A DNA stretch of 64,000 bases, from positions 124,001-188,000 of the forward strand of contig NZ_JABEYA020000006.1 in the NCBI RefSeq assembly GCF_013074385.2. The letters run 5' to 3'. Below the pieces are notes generated by a model, which did no database searches, had not been told where the DNA came from, and was given only the letters and a program-made list of their open reading frames with translations. Positions 24,394 through 32,646 of this stretch are shown in pieces. The position numbers were made by a program, and so were the translations under genes. This DNA comes from Vibrio ostreicida (GTDB lineage: Bacteria; Pseudomonadota; Gammaproteobacteria; Enterobacterales; Vibrionaceae). The first letter of the stretch is position 1; each line of letters begins with the position of its first letter.

Positions 24394-24426
24394 GGGGGTC
24401 TGATGCGAATCAGGTCCCTTTTTTTA
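24394..24426 (+). terminator. Terminator after kbl-tdh
   Basis: GGGTCTGAT pairs with ATCAGGTCCC (one bulged base), followed by a run of seven Ts. It is placed 41 bp after the tdh stop. Confidence 0.75.
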
Positions 24427-24835
24427 TGCGTTACAGTTCAACACCTTAAAGGCGGGTTAATGTTATTTTAATGCAGAGCAGATTTACGTTCGATGTTTAA
24501 GATATTGATATAATGTGACTGTTCTTATCATCGTCCCCTTTTTCTAAACTTGGCCCGCCATTAAGGGAAGGAAACTCAGTGAAAACAGAGCGGAGATAAC
24601 TCTGTTTGCTCCCCGCGACTTTATCAGCCTGCGAAAGCGGCACTTTTTTATGCATGACTGACGTATCCGGGCGAGCGATAACATTGCGTTTGGTCGAAAG
24701 ATAGGGTCGGCACGGAGGCCGAGGCGTTTCTGTGCAGCTCCACCATCACAGGGCTAAAAAGCCCTATCGATAGGGCGCAACGCCTTTGCCTAAATGGGCT
24801 CGGGAAAGGTCAACGCCGTGAATGGGCAGGGCGGC
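24427..24835. other. Intergenic stretch without a gene
   Basis: About 400 bp between convergent tdh and the LysE-type gene. It contains two short inverted repeats (AACAGAG...CTCTGTT near 24586-24608 and GCCCTATCGATAGGGC near 24761-24776), which could end transcription from the minus strand or be REP-like. No coding frame is supported. Confidence 0.5.
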
Positions 24836-25441
24836 TTAACTCTGCGTGAACAAGGAATACAACAAACTGGTGACTAAGGCAATAATGCACAGGCACGCCC
24901 CTTTATTGACCCATTTCACCTTGCTGACCAGCAAGCGATTGATGCGCTCAATCTGTACCGTCAGGCCAACAAAAGCATACCAGAGAAGGCTCACCAAAAA
25001 GGTAATCACGGGCAATAACACCAACACCATCATATCGGTCGCGGCCGTGAGGTTGACGGTAATCGCACTGCTGATAAACAAAATGGCCTTGATGTTCAAG
25101 ATTTGCAGACAAAACCCGGAGCGGAACCCATAGTGGTGATCTTGACTGTGTTCGCCATTGAGTTGAGGCTGGCTGATAAAAAGCTTGTAAGCCACATACA
25201 GTAAGTACAGGCTACCGAGCAGATTAATCACCATATTGACGTTTGGGTCGAGAAATAAGGTTCTAAACCCCGTGACGGCCAAAGTGGCGATCAACAGATT
25301 GGCGCAAGCAATGCCAAGCACGCTCATTAAGACGCGACTTTTTGAATGCAAAATCGCATTGGTGACGGTATAGATGAATCCAGGCCCTGGGCTCATGATC
25401 CCTAAGCTGACCACAATCGAAAAACTGAAGATAAGTGCCAT
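24836..25441 (-). CDS. LysE/RhtB-family amino-acid exporter (201 aa)
   Basis: ATG 25441 is chosen because GGAGGGATAA precedes it; the longer frame upstream lacks a site. The protein has six hydrophobic helices and the family signature near the start (LGIMSPGPGFIYTV), with the usual 200-210 aa length. Members export amino acids such as threonine, homoserine, leucine or lysine from the cytoplasm. Proximity to threonine catabolism genes is suggestive but the genes converge and are not an operon. Confidence 0.88.
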   Translation of the reverse strand: MALIFSFSIVVSLGIMSPGPGFIYTVTNAILHSKSRVLMSVLGIACANLLIATLAVTGFRTLFLDPNVNMVINLLGSLYLLYVAYKLFISQPQLNGEHSQDHHYGFRSGFCLQILNIKAILFISSAITVNLTAATDMMVLVLLPVITFLVSLLWYAFVGLTVQIERINRLLVSKVKWVNKGACLCIIALVTSLLYSLFTQS

Positions 25442-25730
25442 GTGTGTGTTATCCCTCCTTGATTTTGGCGGTGTTAATACCCTTTTTTTGGGCAAGATGT
25501 AAATAACGCTTGGCCAAAACGAGGTGATTTTCTCAAGATAATTGAAAGGCGAGCGACACACAACGCCGTGTATGCGCTTGCGCCTCGCTGTGGGCTGTTA
25601 AACGCGTAACCCAGCGCTCACAATATGTGTTGCTGTTGTGTCGACGCGATGCGCGTGGCATCAACACGAAATGTGAACCACCGAGCCAGACTGCCGCAAC
25701 GAACGGGCAGGGCGACGGTGTTCACCGCGT

Positions 25731-26459
25731 TCACAGCATCACGGAATACCAAAAAACACGGCCCAAAATGGTGATTTGCTCTTCGGCCACTTCATGGGCT
25801 TTGAATTCTTTGGCTGGGTATTCGGCTTCATTGAAACTGTAGATACGCAAGCCGCCACCGGGCAATTTATACAACTTTTTGATAAACAGTTCCGCGCTGT
25901 GATTGATGGCGTACATTTTGCCGTCCACCAGCGTGGTGTCACCGCAGTTAATCCCCACGGTGGAACCATCGGGCAGCACCGGCTCCATGCTGTTGCCGCT
26001 GACTGAAACACACACCGCTTCACTTTGATCAACACCAAAGCGTTTCAACGTCGATTTGGCAAAGCGAAGTCGAAAGCCATTATCGTGCTCAGTTTCACAG
26101 GCAAAGCCATGGCCAGCCGAGAGCTTAATGTCCGATAAAAATGGGATCGCCACCTCTTGTTTAGACAGTGGGGTTTTGCTGTCCCAAGTTTGCATGTTGC
26201 CAAGAATTTCGGCATTGCCCTGAGCCTGAGGAGGGCTGCTTACACTTGGCTCTTCACCAAACAAGAGTTGTTTCGGCTCAACCTCCAAGGCTTGAGACAG
26301 GGTTTCGGCGTCATCAAGGCTGATACTACGAAGCCCAGATTCATAATTACTGATCCGCGAAGGGCCCCAACCACATTTTGTGGCCAAGGCGCGCTGGCTC
26401 AGTGCTTTGTGTTCTCGGATCTGCTTAAGGCGCAGTCCTACTTCATGTTTTTTACTCAT
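25731..26459 (-). CDS. CI/LexA-like phage repressor (XRE + S24 peptidase)
   Basis: The 242-aa protein has an N-terminal XRE helix-turn-helix (LSQRALATKCGWGPSRISNYESG), then a LexA/CI-type autoprotease domain with a possible Ala-Gly cleavage site in LSAGHG (about residue 115), Ser in SGNSMEPVLPDG and Lys in LFIKKLYKL. RecA-triggered self-cleavage is the family expectation. It is divergent from the phage-like genes at 26770, and three ACAC-N5-GTGT sites fill the space next to its start. It would be the master switch of the tailocin island. Confidence 0.9.
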   Translation of the reverse strand: MSKKHEVGLRLKQIREHKALSQRALATKCGWGPSRISNYESGLRSISLDDAETLSQALEVEPKQLLFGEEPSVSSPPQAQGNAEILGNMQTWDSKTPLSKQEVAIPFLSDIKLSAGHGFACETEHDNGFRLRFAKSTLKRFGVDQSEAVCVSVSGNSMEPVLPDGSTVGINCGDTTLVDGKMYAINHSAELFIKKLYKLPGGGLRIYSFNEAEYPAKEFKAHEVAEEQITILGRVFWYSVML

Positions 26460-26471
26460 AGCAGAAAATTA

Positions 26472-26531
26472 ACACGCTCCGTGGGCGCTGTATGCACACT
26501 TTTTGTGTTTACAATAATACACGAATCGTGT
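26472..26531. promoter_or_regulatory. Three operator-like sites, ACAC-N5-GTGT, beside the repressor gene
   Basis: ACAC-GCTCC-GTGG (26472-26484), ACAC-TTTTT-GTGT (26496-26508) and ACAC-GAATC-GTGT (26519-26531) share one half-site pattern with centres 23-24 bp apart. The last is the core of a perfect palindrome TACACGAATCGTGTA. The spacing and place recall the tripartite operators of lambdoid repressors. Confidence 0.7.
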
Positions 26532-26769
26532 ACATTTACAATCATTGAATGACGCAATAAAACCCATTTTTTGATTGGCGACTCCGCCCCCAGATCATCA
26601 TTGGGGCGAACAGACGCGGCCGTTGGAGGCCAGATCGTGATCGAGGCGACCAGAGTCAAGCTCTTTGCATTCTGGCCAAGCAAGGTTGATTTAATTGGTT
26701 GATATAAAGTGATTTATATTATTTGTGTTCATTTGTTTAGCGCCCGTTTTTCCCAAAGAAGGAGACATA

Positions 26770-27573
26770 ATGTCCATCAAAGTTATGAGTTACGTATGGG
26801 ATATTCCACAGTTCAAAGGGTCCGATAAGCTGGTCATGTTGTGTTTAGCAGACCATGCCGATGAACACGGACTGTGTTGGCCTTCGATTGAAACGATCGC
26901 CCGCAAAAGTGGTGTGTCGGCGACAACGGTGAAATCGACCTTGAAAAAGCTCGAAACGGGAGGCTGGGTGGCAAAGAAACATCAGTTTAAAAAGTCGGGC
27001 TCTGGGCGCTTGGTACGGGCCAGCAACCAATATCGTTTGCCTGTGTTGCTGTTAAAGAAAAAAGCCGATCAACAACAAACAGACCAACAGCCGATATTCG
27101 ACGGTTCAAAAACAGAACAGTCGAAACCCCCTCAGGGGGTGGGTCAAATTTCGCCTCAGGGTAGGTCGAGATCGGACCATAAACCATCAATAGATCCCCC
27201 AATAGATCCCCCAATTCTACCTGCAGAGCTTGAATGGTCTAACAAGGTGGCTGACAAGGAGCGGGTTTACTGTGAGATCCCACTCAAAGGCAAGCAGACT
27301 CACCATGCGATGACCCAATCTCAGATCGAGCAACTCAGTCAGCTCTATCCTGCGGTGGATGTGGATCAGCAACTCAGAAACATGATTGGTTGGTGTCAGG
27401 CAAACCCTCAGCGCAAAAAAACAAAACAAGGGATCAATCGATTCATTCATGCTTGGTTGTGCAAAGAGCAAAACAAAGGCTGTGCGCCCAGCGCACGCGG
27501 AACCATGACGCCGGATTTTAACAATGGCGACACGGATTGGGCGCAATCCTTGTCCTTGGGAGGCGAGCAATGA
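26770..27573 (+). CDS. Phage replication-type helix-turn-helix protein (267 aa)
   Basis: ATG 26770 follows AAGGAG; the longer frame from GTG 26725 has no site. The N-terminal third is a winged helix of the phage replication-protein O class: KLVMLCLADHADEHGLCWPSIETIARKSGVSATTVKSTLKKLE. A Gln/Pro-rich linker follows, then a C-terminal domain with SQLYPAVDVDQQLRNMIGWCQ and FIHAWL, as in replisome-organiser proteins. It is the first rightward gene facing the repressor. Within a capsid-less island its present role could be regulation rather than replication. Confidence 0.75.
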   Translation: MSIKVMSYVWDIPQFKGSDKLVMLCLADHADEHGLCWPSIETIARKSGVSATTVKSTLKKLETGGWVAKKHQFKKSGSGRLVRASNQYRLPVLLLKKKADQQQTDQQPIFDGSKTEQSKPPQGVGQISPQGRSRSDHKPSIDPPIDPPILPAELEWSNKVADKERVYCEIPLKGKQTHHAMTQSQIEQLSQLYPAVDVDQQLRNMIGWCQANPQRKKTKQGINRFIHAWLCKEQNKGCAPSARGTMTPDFNNGDTDWAQSLSLGGEQ

Positions 27574-28289
27574 AGTCCATTGCGGAGCTGACTCACACCT
27601 TGCAACCCGGCGTGAAGGGCGGTGAGGCGGGGGCATCCTCGTCGTCGCCGTCAAGGCCAGTGCCTCAGGCTGCGATTCATTTGGTCAACGATTTGTTTGC
27701 CGAATTACAGGGCATTTTTCCCGCCTGGCGCGTCGCGTTCCCCAATCAGACCACGGTCGATAAAGCCAAACGCACATGGACTCTGGCGCTGTTTGAATCG
27801 GGCGTCCATCACCGTAAGCAAATCGAGTTTGGTTTGCGTAAAGCCCGGCTGTCTGGGCTGCCGTACATCCCGAGTGTGGGCCAGTTTGTGCAATGGTGCC
27901 GACCCAGCGCGGAAGATCTCAATCAACCCACGGTCAGGCAGGCGTTTGCCATGCTCGGGGATTACCAAGCCAGCCAGCAGTTGGCGGACGACACACTGAG
28001 AGCCACAGTCCCTCTCGTCGTTCAGGCGGCGTTTAACCAGATCAACCATTGGGACTTGGGGCATTTGTCTGAGGGGCGCTTATTTCCGATCTTTGAAGAC
28101 GAATATCAACGGCTACTGACCAAACTGGCCTGTGGCGAAGACATCTCGGCGCAATACCCGCGCGCCTTGCCGACACCGAGCCAACGAACCCTGACCTTTG
28201 AAGAAAAGGAACGTCATCGAGTCAACGGCTTGTCGATCATTCAGCAACTGAAACGTCAACACTTTGGGAGAAACCCTCATGACAAATAA
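27570..28289 (+). CDS. Phage replication protein P-like (239 aa)
   Basis: ATG 27570 overlaps the previous stop (ATGA) and has GGGAGGCGAG upstream, so it is preferred to the upstream in-frame start. The body (FAELQGIFPAWRVAFPN...AKRTWTLAL, IEFGLRKARLSGLPYIPSVGQFVQWC) matches the replication protein P family, which loads the host helicase in lambdoid phages. It follows the O-like gene as in those phages. It overlaps the next gene by eleven bases. Confidence 0.75.
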   Translation: MKSIAELTHTLQPGVKGGEAGASSSSPSRPVPQAAIHLVNDLFAELQGIFPAWRVAFPNQTTVDKAKRTWTLALFESGVHHRKQIEFGLRKARLSGLPYIPSVGQFVQWCRPSAEDLNQPTVRQAFAMLGDYQASQQLADDTLRATVPLVVQAAFNQINHWDLGHLSEGRLFPIFEDEYQRLLTKLACGEDISAQYPRALPTPSQRTLTFEEKERHRVNGLSIIQQLKRQHFGRNPHDK

Positions 28290-28497
28290 TCAAGCATTAG
28301 TGGCATTAATGACGTCGCGTCAACGACTGTGGTCCCCCGCGGAGCTTTGCGCAGGCTTAAATCTGGATGTGTGTGACCTGGTCCGAGTGATCAAAACGGC
28401 CCGTCAGTCTGGCGTCAATGTTTGCCATCAGAGCAATGCGCAGACCCACTATACAAGCAAATATTGGCTGGCCGAATCAGGCATCACTTTAGGTTAA
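28279..28497 (+). CDS. Small phage protein, winged-helix-like (72 aa)
   Basis: ATG 28279 lies inside the end of the P-like gene (ATGACAAATAA) with GGGAG upstream. The sequence MTSRQRLWSPAELCAGLNLDVCDLVRVIKTARQSG reads as a compact helix-turn-helix. It is probably a phage regulator, but I do not recognise the family. Confidence 0.6.
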   Translation: MTNNQALVALMTSRQRLWSPAELCAGLNLDVCDLVRVIKTARQSGVNVCHQSNAQTHYTSKYWLAESGITLG

Positions 28498-28555
28498 ACC
28501 AAAGACGGCAGCGTCTTAACGGCGTGTTGGTGTGAATAATCGAAGAGGAATCATC

Positions 28556-29218
28556 ATGGGATTAGCGACGAATGTGGAAACTTGGCCGATGCCTGCGGCA
28601 ATTGGTATGGCCACCGAAGGGATCAAGGCAAAACATTACGATGGAACCAGCGGTGGAGGCTTTGGCGCCGCCGATCATCAAATCGGGATCAAAATGGATG
28701 GGGCGAAAGTCTTGGTCGCGATTGAGCGTATGCAGCGCAAAGCGCCCCATTTAGCCGCTTGGAGCCTATTCGCCTATGCTTCGCCGTCTTGGAACGCGTC
28801 AAGCAACACCGCGTGCTTAATAGAAAGTGTGCTCAACGACTGGGTGGTCCAACATGCGGAGCAGGGCGTCATCGTCCAAAAACGCACCTATGCCAAAATC
28901 AAAGCCATGACCGCCATGATTGCCGCTGGGCTTGCGTTGCAGCATCGCACAGGGTGCCCAGACCAAGACGCAGCCACCGCTTCTGCCATGGTCTCTGGCA
29001 CAAGCCGACAGTATTTGATTCAGGCTCTGGTGGCGGTGGACGTGCAAGATAAAGCCGACACCAGTGACGCGTTTCAGCGTCAACGCACACGCTATTATCA
29101 GAACCATTGGTCCAACTGGGCCAAACACGTATTGGCGATGCGTGCCTTACTGCTCGATTACGATCGTTCCGCGCGGGGCCTGTTTAGCCAAGAGTTGGAA
29201 AACCAGAGTCGAGCGTAA
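28556..29218 (+). CDS. Phage protein of unknown function, late-regulator position (220 aa)
   Basis: ATG 28556 follows GAGGAATCATC. The protein is soluble and helical, with a Gly-rich stretch near residue 40 (TSGGGFGAADHQ) and a conserved-looking WNASSNTACLIESVLNDWV segment. It is the last early gene before the LexA-like promoter region at 29390 and the lysis genes, the place where lambdoid phages carry antiterminator Q or similar late activators. A Q-like function is inferred from position only; Cys pairs of zinc-type Q proteins are not present. Confidence 0.55.
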   Translation: MGLATNVETWPMPAAIGMATEGIKAKHYDGTSGGGFGAADHQIGIKMDGAKVLVAIERMQRKAPHLAAWSLFAYASPSWNASSNTACLIESVLNDWVVQHAEQGVIVQKRTYAKIKAMTAMIAAGLALQHRTGCPDQDAATASAMVSGTSRQYLIQALVAVDVQDKADTSDAFQRQRTRYYQNHWSNWAKHVLAMRALLLDYDRSARGLFSQELENQSRA

Positions 29219-29389
29219 CCCTCTTGGTCGACCCGGCTCCTCGCAGGCCAGCTTATCGATAACGCGCCTGCGGGGTGTCAGATCCTCACCCGTTTCCCCT
29301 CACACCCATCGCCCACCACGCCGCTGATGCCTTACTCAGCGGTGGTCACTGGCGGGTGAGCCATCAAAGCAAAATAATCAAAAAAACAC

Positions 29390-29448
29390 TTGAAATAAAA
29401 AGCGGGGCAGGTTACTGTATGTATATCCATTATGGATAAGTGTACAAT
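29390..29448 (+). promoter_or_regulatory. Candidate SOS (LexA) controlled late promoter
   Basis: TACTGTATGTATATCCATTA at 29413-29432 matches the enterobacterial LexA consensus at 17 of 20 positions (left half perfect, right CAG read as CAT). A -35-like TTGAAA at 29390-29395 stands 17 bp before TACTGT, so the box would overlap the -10. A perfect palindrome TATCCATTATGGATA (29424-29438) and a TACAAT (29443-29448) follow. The remaining gap 29219-29577 shows no gene. Confidence 0.5.
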
Positions 29449-29521
29449 AATTATTAAGTCTGCTGAATGGACGAACAAAAACGAACAGACCAGCTCAACA
29501 GACATAAGCACCCCCTCATGC

Positions 29522-29546
29522 AACCGCCACGATGGCGGTTTTTTTA
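29522..29546 (+). terminator. Hairpin with T-tract before the lysis genes
   Basis: AACCGCCA-CGA-TGGCGGTT followed by TTTTT. It lies between the candidate late promoter and the first lysis gene, a position suited to antitermination control. Confidence 0.75.
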
Positions 29547-29580
29547 TACCTAAAATTTGATCAAACCCAAAGAGGCCATG

Positions 29581-29799
29581 ATGGAAACCTACCTATTTAC
29601 CTTCTTTGCTTTTGCCGTTTCTTTACTTCGAACCCTCACTGTTGTGATGCTCGCTTGGTTAACCTTACGCCTGTTTGACAAGAGTTTGGGGATCACGTTT
29701 GCCAACTGGTGGAACCATGCCGATGACAATGCTAAAGCTGTGTATCTTGGCGCTCGTTGTATTGCCGTTTTCCTCGCCTTCAGTCTTTGCTTGGCCTAA
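29581..29799 (+). CDS. Small membrane protein, holin-like (72 aa)
   Basis: AGAGG five bases before ATG 29581 supports this start (29578 is also ATG). Two hydrophobic helices (YLFTFFAFAVSLLRTLTVVMLAW and a C-terminal CIAVFLAFSLCLA) flank a polar loop. Size, helices and the gene order holin-like / lysozyme / spanins fit a holin that opens the inner membrane. Its last 80 bases overlap the lysozyme gene in another frame. Confidence 0.6.
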   Translation: METYLFTFFAFAVSLLRTLTVVMLAWLTLRLFDKSLGITFANWWNHADDNAKAVYLGARCIAVFLAFSLCLA

Positions 29800-30280
29800 T
29801 CACTACGATTGGCAAATCAAAAAGGCGACACGTCACTACCTGCCTATGGTTCCGTGGCAACTGTATAAAGCCCAGCTTATTCAAGAATCGTGGTTAAACC
29901 CCAATGCCCTCAGCCCAGCTGGCGCAGCGGGTATTGCTCAGTTTATGCCCGGTACTTGGTTGGAGGTATCCCAGCAACTTGAATTGCAAGGCACGCCAAC
30001 GGATGCGCGGCTCGCCATACCGGCGGGGGCGTATTACATGGCGAAGCTAAGACGCGTCTGGAAATGGCCAAGACCAGAGCAAGACCGACATAACTTGGCG
30101 CTTGCCTGTTACAACGCAGGCTGTGGTCACATCCTTAAAGCGCAACAGCTGTGTGGAAATCCGAGCTTGTATCCTCTAATTATGCAATGCCTGCCTCAGG
30201 TCACAGGCCATCATGCGGAGGAAACGCGGCACTACGTCCCACGTATCCGAGATCTCTACCGGCGGCTCATGTATGAATAG
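29717..30280 (+). CDS. Secreted lytic transglycosylase, endolysin of the island (187 aa)
   Basis: The likely start is one of three close ATGs (29717, 29723, 29729); all give a signal peptide (LKLCILALVVLPFSSPSVFA). The mature part has the SLT fold: QLIQESWLNPNALSPAGAAGIAQFMPGTW with the catalytic Glu, and LALACYNAGCGH. It cleaves peptidoglycan. A signal-bearing endolysin can be exported by Sec and only needs membrane depolarisation to act. It overlaps the holin-like gene upstream and the Rz-like gene by eight bases. Confidence 0.85.
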   Translation: MPMTMLKLCILALVVLPFSSPSVFAWPNHYDWQIKKATRHYLPMVPWQLYKAQLIQESWLNPNALSPAGAAGIAQFMPGTWLEVSQQLELQGTPTDARLAIPAGAYYMAKLRRVWKWPRPEQDRHNLALACYNAGCGHILKAQQLCGNPSLYPLIMQCLPQVTGHHAEETRHYVPRIRDLYRRLMYE

Positions 30281-30680
30281 AATCCTAATGTCCATTGTCG
30301 CCGCAGCACTCACGGCGGGTGTGATTGGCTACCAACGTCTGACGATTGCGTCGTTAGACGCTGAGATCGCGCTTCACAAACATCGCGCAGAGAACGCGAT
30401 ACAGCGTCGCAATGCATTGGCGACAGAGTTGCAAGCATCCGAAGCGTCGAAACAAACCTTGTTGGCTGGCTTACAGCACAGCCAAACGGTGCTGGCTGAC
30501 CGAGATGCCGCGTTGCAACAAGCACAACAAAAATTGGCGGAGTTGTCGAATACCCTAAGAGGACTGAGAAAAAATGATAATGAGTACAAATACTGGTCTC
30601 AAGCTCGTGTTCCTGATGGTGTTATCCGGCTGCTCCGCCACTCCCGAACCGGCGAAAGTGATCGTCAAAACGGTGGTTAA
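30273..30680 (+). CDS. Rz-like inner-membrane spanin (135 aa)
   Basis: ATG 30273 overlaps the end of the endolysin gene. One N-terminal helix (ILMSIVAAALTAGVIGY) precedes a long coiled coil rich in Ala, Gln and Glu (about residues 25-95), the usual i-spanin shape. It should pair with the lipoprotein encoded in the overlapping frame at 30574 to fuse the two membranes at lysis. Confidence 0.75.
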   Translation: MNRILMSIVAAALTAGVIGYQRLTIASLDAEIALHKHRAENAIQRRNALATELQASEASKQTLLAGLQHSQTVLADRDAALQQAQQKLAELSNTLRGLRKNDNEYKYWSQARVPDGVIRLLRHSRTGESDRQNGG

Positions 30681-30858
30681 AACGGTCACCCTTCCCCGAC
30701 ATTTAGCGCGAGATTGCCTCGCACCGGCGATTCCGGCCATAGGCAGCACCAACGATCCGTTGGCTGAGTACATGGTCAGAATGGAAAACGCACTCAAAGA
30801 TTGCAATACAGATAAAAAGAGTATTCGACAATGGCTGAATCGACCCCCAATGCAGTAG
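30574..30858 (+). CDS. Rz1-like outer-membrane lipoprotein spanin (94 aa)
   Basis: The frame starts inside the Rz-like gene in a different phase and carries a lipoprotein signal ending LVFLMVLSGC (lipobox LSGC, Cys about 20). The short mature part has two Cys and a Pro-containing segment. Overlapping Rz/Rz1 architecture is a hallmark of phage spanins. It ends 28 bases into the next gene. Confidence 0.75.
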   Translation: MIMSTNTGLKLVFLMVLSGCSATPEPAKVIVKTVVKTVTLPRHLARDCLAPAIPAIGSTNDPLAEYMVRMENALKDCNTDKKSIRQWLNRPPMQ

Positions 30859-31106
30859 CCAACACCTCCGCGGCGATTGTTATTGCCAATGGTGTTTCGG
30901 AAAGCGGCTTTGCCAAATCCCTGCTGAGTGCGTCGTTCGATCAGGTGATCAATGGCCATTTTTATTGGCAATTGTCGGATTTATTGACCTTGATTTGTAG
31001 CGCGATTGTGATCACCAACTTTTTCCTGACCCGAATCGAAATTCACCAAGCCAAGCGAGAGCAACAAGCTCAGCACAAAGAGCAGGATAACGGCGAGCCG
31101 AGGTGA
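30831..31106 (+). CDS. Small membrane protein of the lysis module (91 aa)
   Basis: One hydrophobic helix (LSDLLTLICSAIVITNFFL) in the middle and a highly charged, Gln-rich tail (KREQQAQHKEQDNGE) define it. It starts within the Rz1-like gene. It could be a class-III holin or an antiholin; vibrio and pseudomonad P2-like islands often carry such a protein near the baseplate genes. Exact role not proven. Confidence 0.6.
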   Translation: MAESTPNAVANTSAAIVIANGVSESGFAKSLLSASFDQVINGHFYWQLSDLLTLICSAIVITNFFLTRIEIHQAKREQQAQHKEQDNGEPR

Positions 31107-31177
31107 AACGCGATCCTATTTTCCCCGCAGAATAACGCATGGCGCTGTTAACGCGGGCATCAACTGGAAGAACTGAG

Positions 31178-31708
31178 ATGAGTAACGGCATTAATTTTAA
31201 TGATTACCACCATCAGGTGAAGCAATGGTTGGCTGAGGCTTTACCTGAGATCACCCTAATGGATGACTATCCGAGCACAGAAACCGTGATGACAACCCCT
31301 TGCGCTGTTTTTGCGGTAACGAGCTGGAAACGGGCGGCCCATCAGTCATTGATGGGCACAACCGAGCTGACCTTGGCTGGCGAGGTGCACGTGTTTGTCA
31401 GCACCAGCCAAACGCAGCACGCGCTGCGGGTGTGCCAAGCCGCGATGGCGATCGCGCTCGAGATCGACGAGTCTCGTTTTGGTCTGTCGATTGAGCCGGC
31501 CTTGTTGATCAAAGCCGAACCGGTCGCCGCAACGGCAGAACACAGCAGCCGAGTGACTTGGGCGGTCCGTTTTGAACAGACATTGAGTCTCGGCGAATCG
31601 GTGTCGCTACCGCCGTCGCTTGTACCGACTCAGGTGTGGGTGGGGTATGACCCAGAGATTGGCTCACCGAATCAAGATCGCTATCAAACGGTGGTGACCG
31701 ATGACTGA
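31178..31708 (+). CDS. Phage tail-associated protein preceding gpV (176 aa)
   Basis: ATG 31178 follows GAACTGAG; the longer frame upstream has no site. The sequence (WLAEALPEITLMDDYP, PCAVFAVTSWKRA, LTLAGEVHVFVSTSQTQHALRVCQAAMAIALEID) is of the Mu gp37/tail-terminator-like kind that measures and closes tails, but identity is not certain. It overlaps gpV by eight bases, so it belongs to the tail operon. Confidence 0.6.
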   Translation: MSNGINFNDYHHQVKQWLAEALPEITLMDDYPSTETVMTTPCAVFAVTSWKRAAHQSLMGTTELTLAGEVHVFVSTSQTQHALRVCQAAMAIALEIDESRFGLSIEPALLIKAEPVAATAEHSSRVTWAVRFEQTLSLGESVSLPPSLVPTQVWVGYDPEIGSPNQDRYQTVVTDD

Positions 31709-32306
31709 GCTACTGTACATCGTCCGCGATCTGCAACGACGCATCGCCAATATGATCAAGCGCGGCAAAGTCCACAGTGTGGATGTGTCCCAGTCACCGC
31801 CGCGAGTGCGGGTCGAATACGATCAAGGTGCCGTGACGGGCTGGTTGCCATGGGTTTCAGGGCGAGCTTCAAGCCAGCATCGCTGTGACTGGGAACCGTT
31901 GGCGGTTGGCGAACAAGTGATGATCTTATCGGAATCGGGAGAGCTGACGGCCGGCGTGGTGATCCCCGCGATAGCGGACTCAGCCAGCCCAGTCCCGAGC
32001 AAGTCAACGGATGAACACGTCAGCCGTTACTCCGATGGCACCGAGATTCACTACCACCGCGGGGCACACAAACTGACCATCACGATGGGCAGTGGCGGGG
32101 ATGCCGAGTTGAACTGCAACACCTTTTTTATCAATGGAGACATCGAACACAATGGCAAGCAGCACAGCACTGGCAACATCCAATCTGACCGCAACATCAT
32201 AGATAAAACGCGTTCGATGGGGGCTGACCGGGCGATCTTTAATCGTCATGTTCATCGCTCTCCAGAGTCGGGGGCGTCGACCTCTCAACCGGACGAGAAG
32301 CAATAA
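31701..32306 (+). CDS. V: Baseplate assembly protein V (tail spike)
   Basis: The 201-aa protein opens with RDLQRRIANMIKRGKVHSVD and VRVEYDQGAVTGWLPWVSGRAS, the OB-fold of P2 gpV/VgrG-type spikes, and GEQVMILSESGEL. The C-terminal part has repeating short beta strands that would trimerise into a needle. Gene order V-W-J-I-H is that of phage P2. Confidence 0.88.
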   Translation: MTELLYIVRDLQRRIANMIKRGKVHSVDVSQSPPRVRVEYDQGAVTGWLPWVSGRASSQHRCDWEPLAVGEQVMILSESGELTAGVVIPAIADSASPVPSKSTDEHVSRYSDGTEIHYHRGAHKLTITMGSGGDAELNCNTFFINGDIEHNGKQHSTGNIQSDRNIIDKTRSMGADRAIFNRHVHRSPESGASTSQPDEKQ

Positions 32307-32307
32307 T

Positions 32308-32646
32308 ATGAAAGGAATGAACCAAGACACAGGCAAGGCGCTGGACAACATGGCGCACTTAAAACAATCGGTGCGCGATATCTTGACCACGCCGGTCGGC
32401 TCAAGAGTGATGCGCAGAGCGTATGGCAGCGACTTGTTTGAACTGATTGACAACCCCAGTGCACCTGAGACGGTGGCCAACATCATCGCCGCCAGCGCGC
32501 AAGCCCTGCAAAAGTGGGAGCCGCGCATTAGCGTCAAAAAAATTTACGTGAATACGGCGACACCTGGCGCGATTGAGCTGTCCATCGAAGGCGTCTATAA
32601 ACCCAACGGTCAAGCGATCACATTAGAGGGAATCGAAATTCAATGA
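32308..32646 (+). CDS. W: Baseplate protein W (gp25-like)
   Basis: The 112-aa protein carries the gp25/gpW lysozyme-like wedge motif: LKQSVRDILTTPVGSRVMRRAYGSDLFELID, then W-E-P-R-I and I-E-L-S-I-E-G. ATG 32308 is the first in frame after gpV. The stop overlaps gpJ (CAATGAG). Confidence 0.88.
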   Translation: MKGMNQDTGKALDNMAHLKQSVRDILTTPVGSRVMRRAYGSDLFELIDNPSAPETVANIIAASAQALQKWEPRISVKKIYVNTATPGAIELSIEGVYKPNGQAITLEGIEIQ

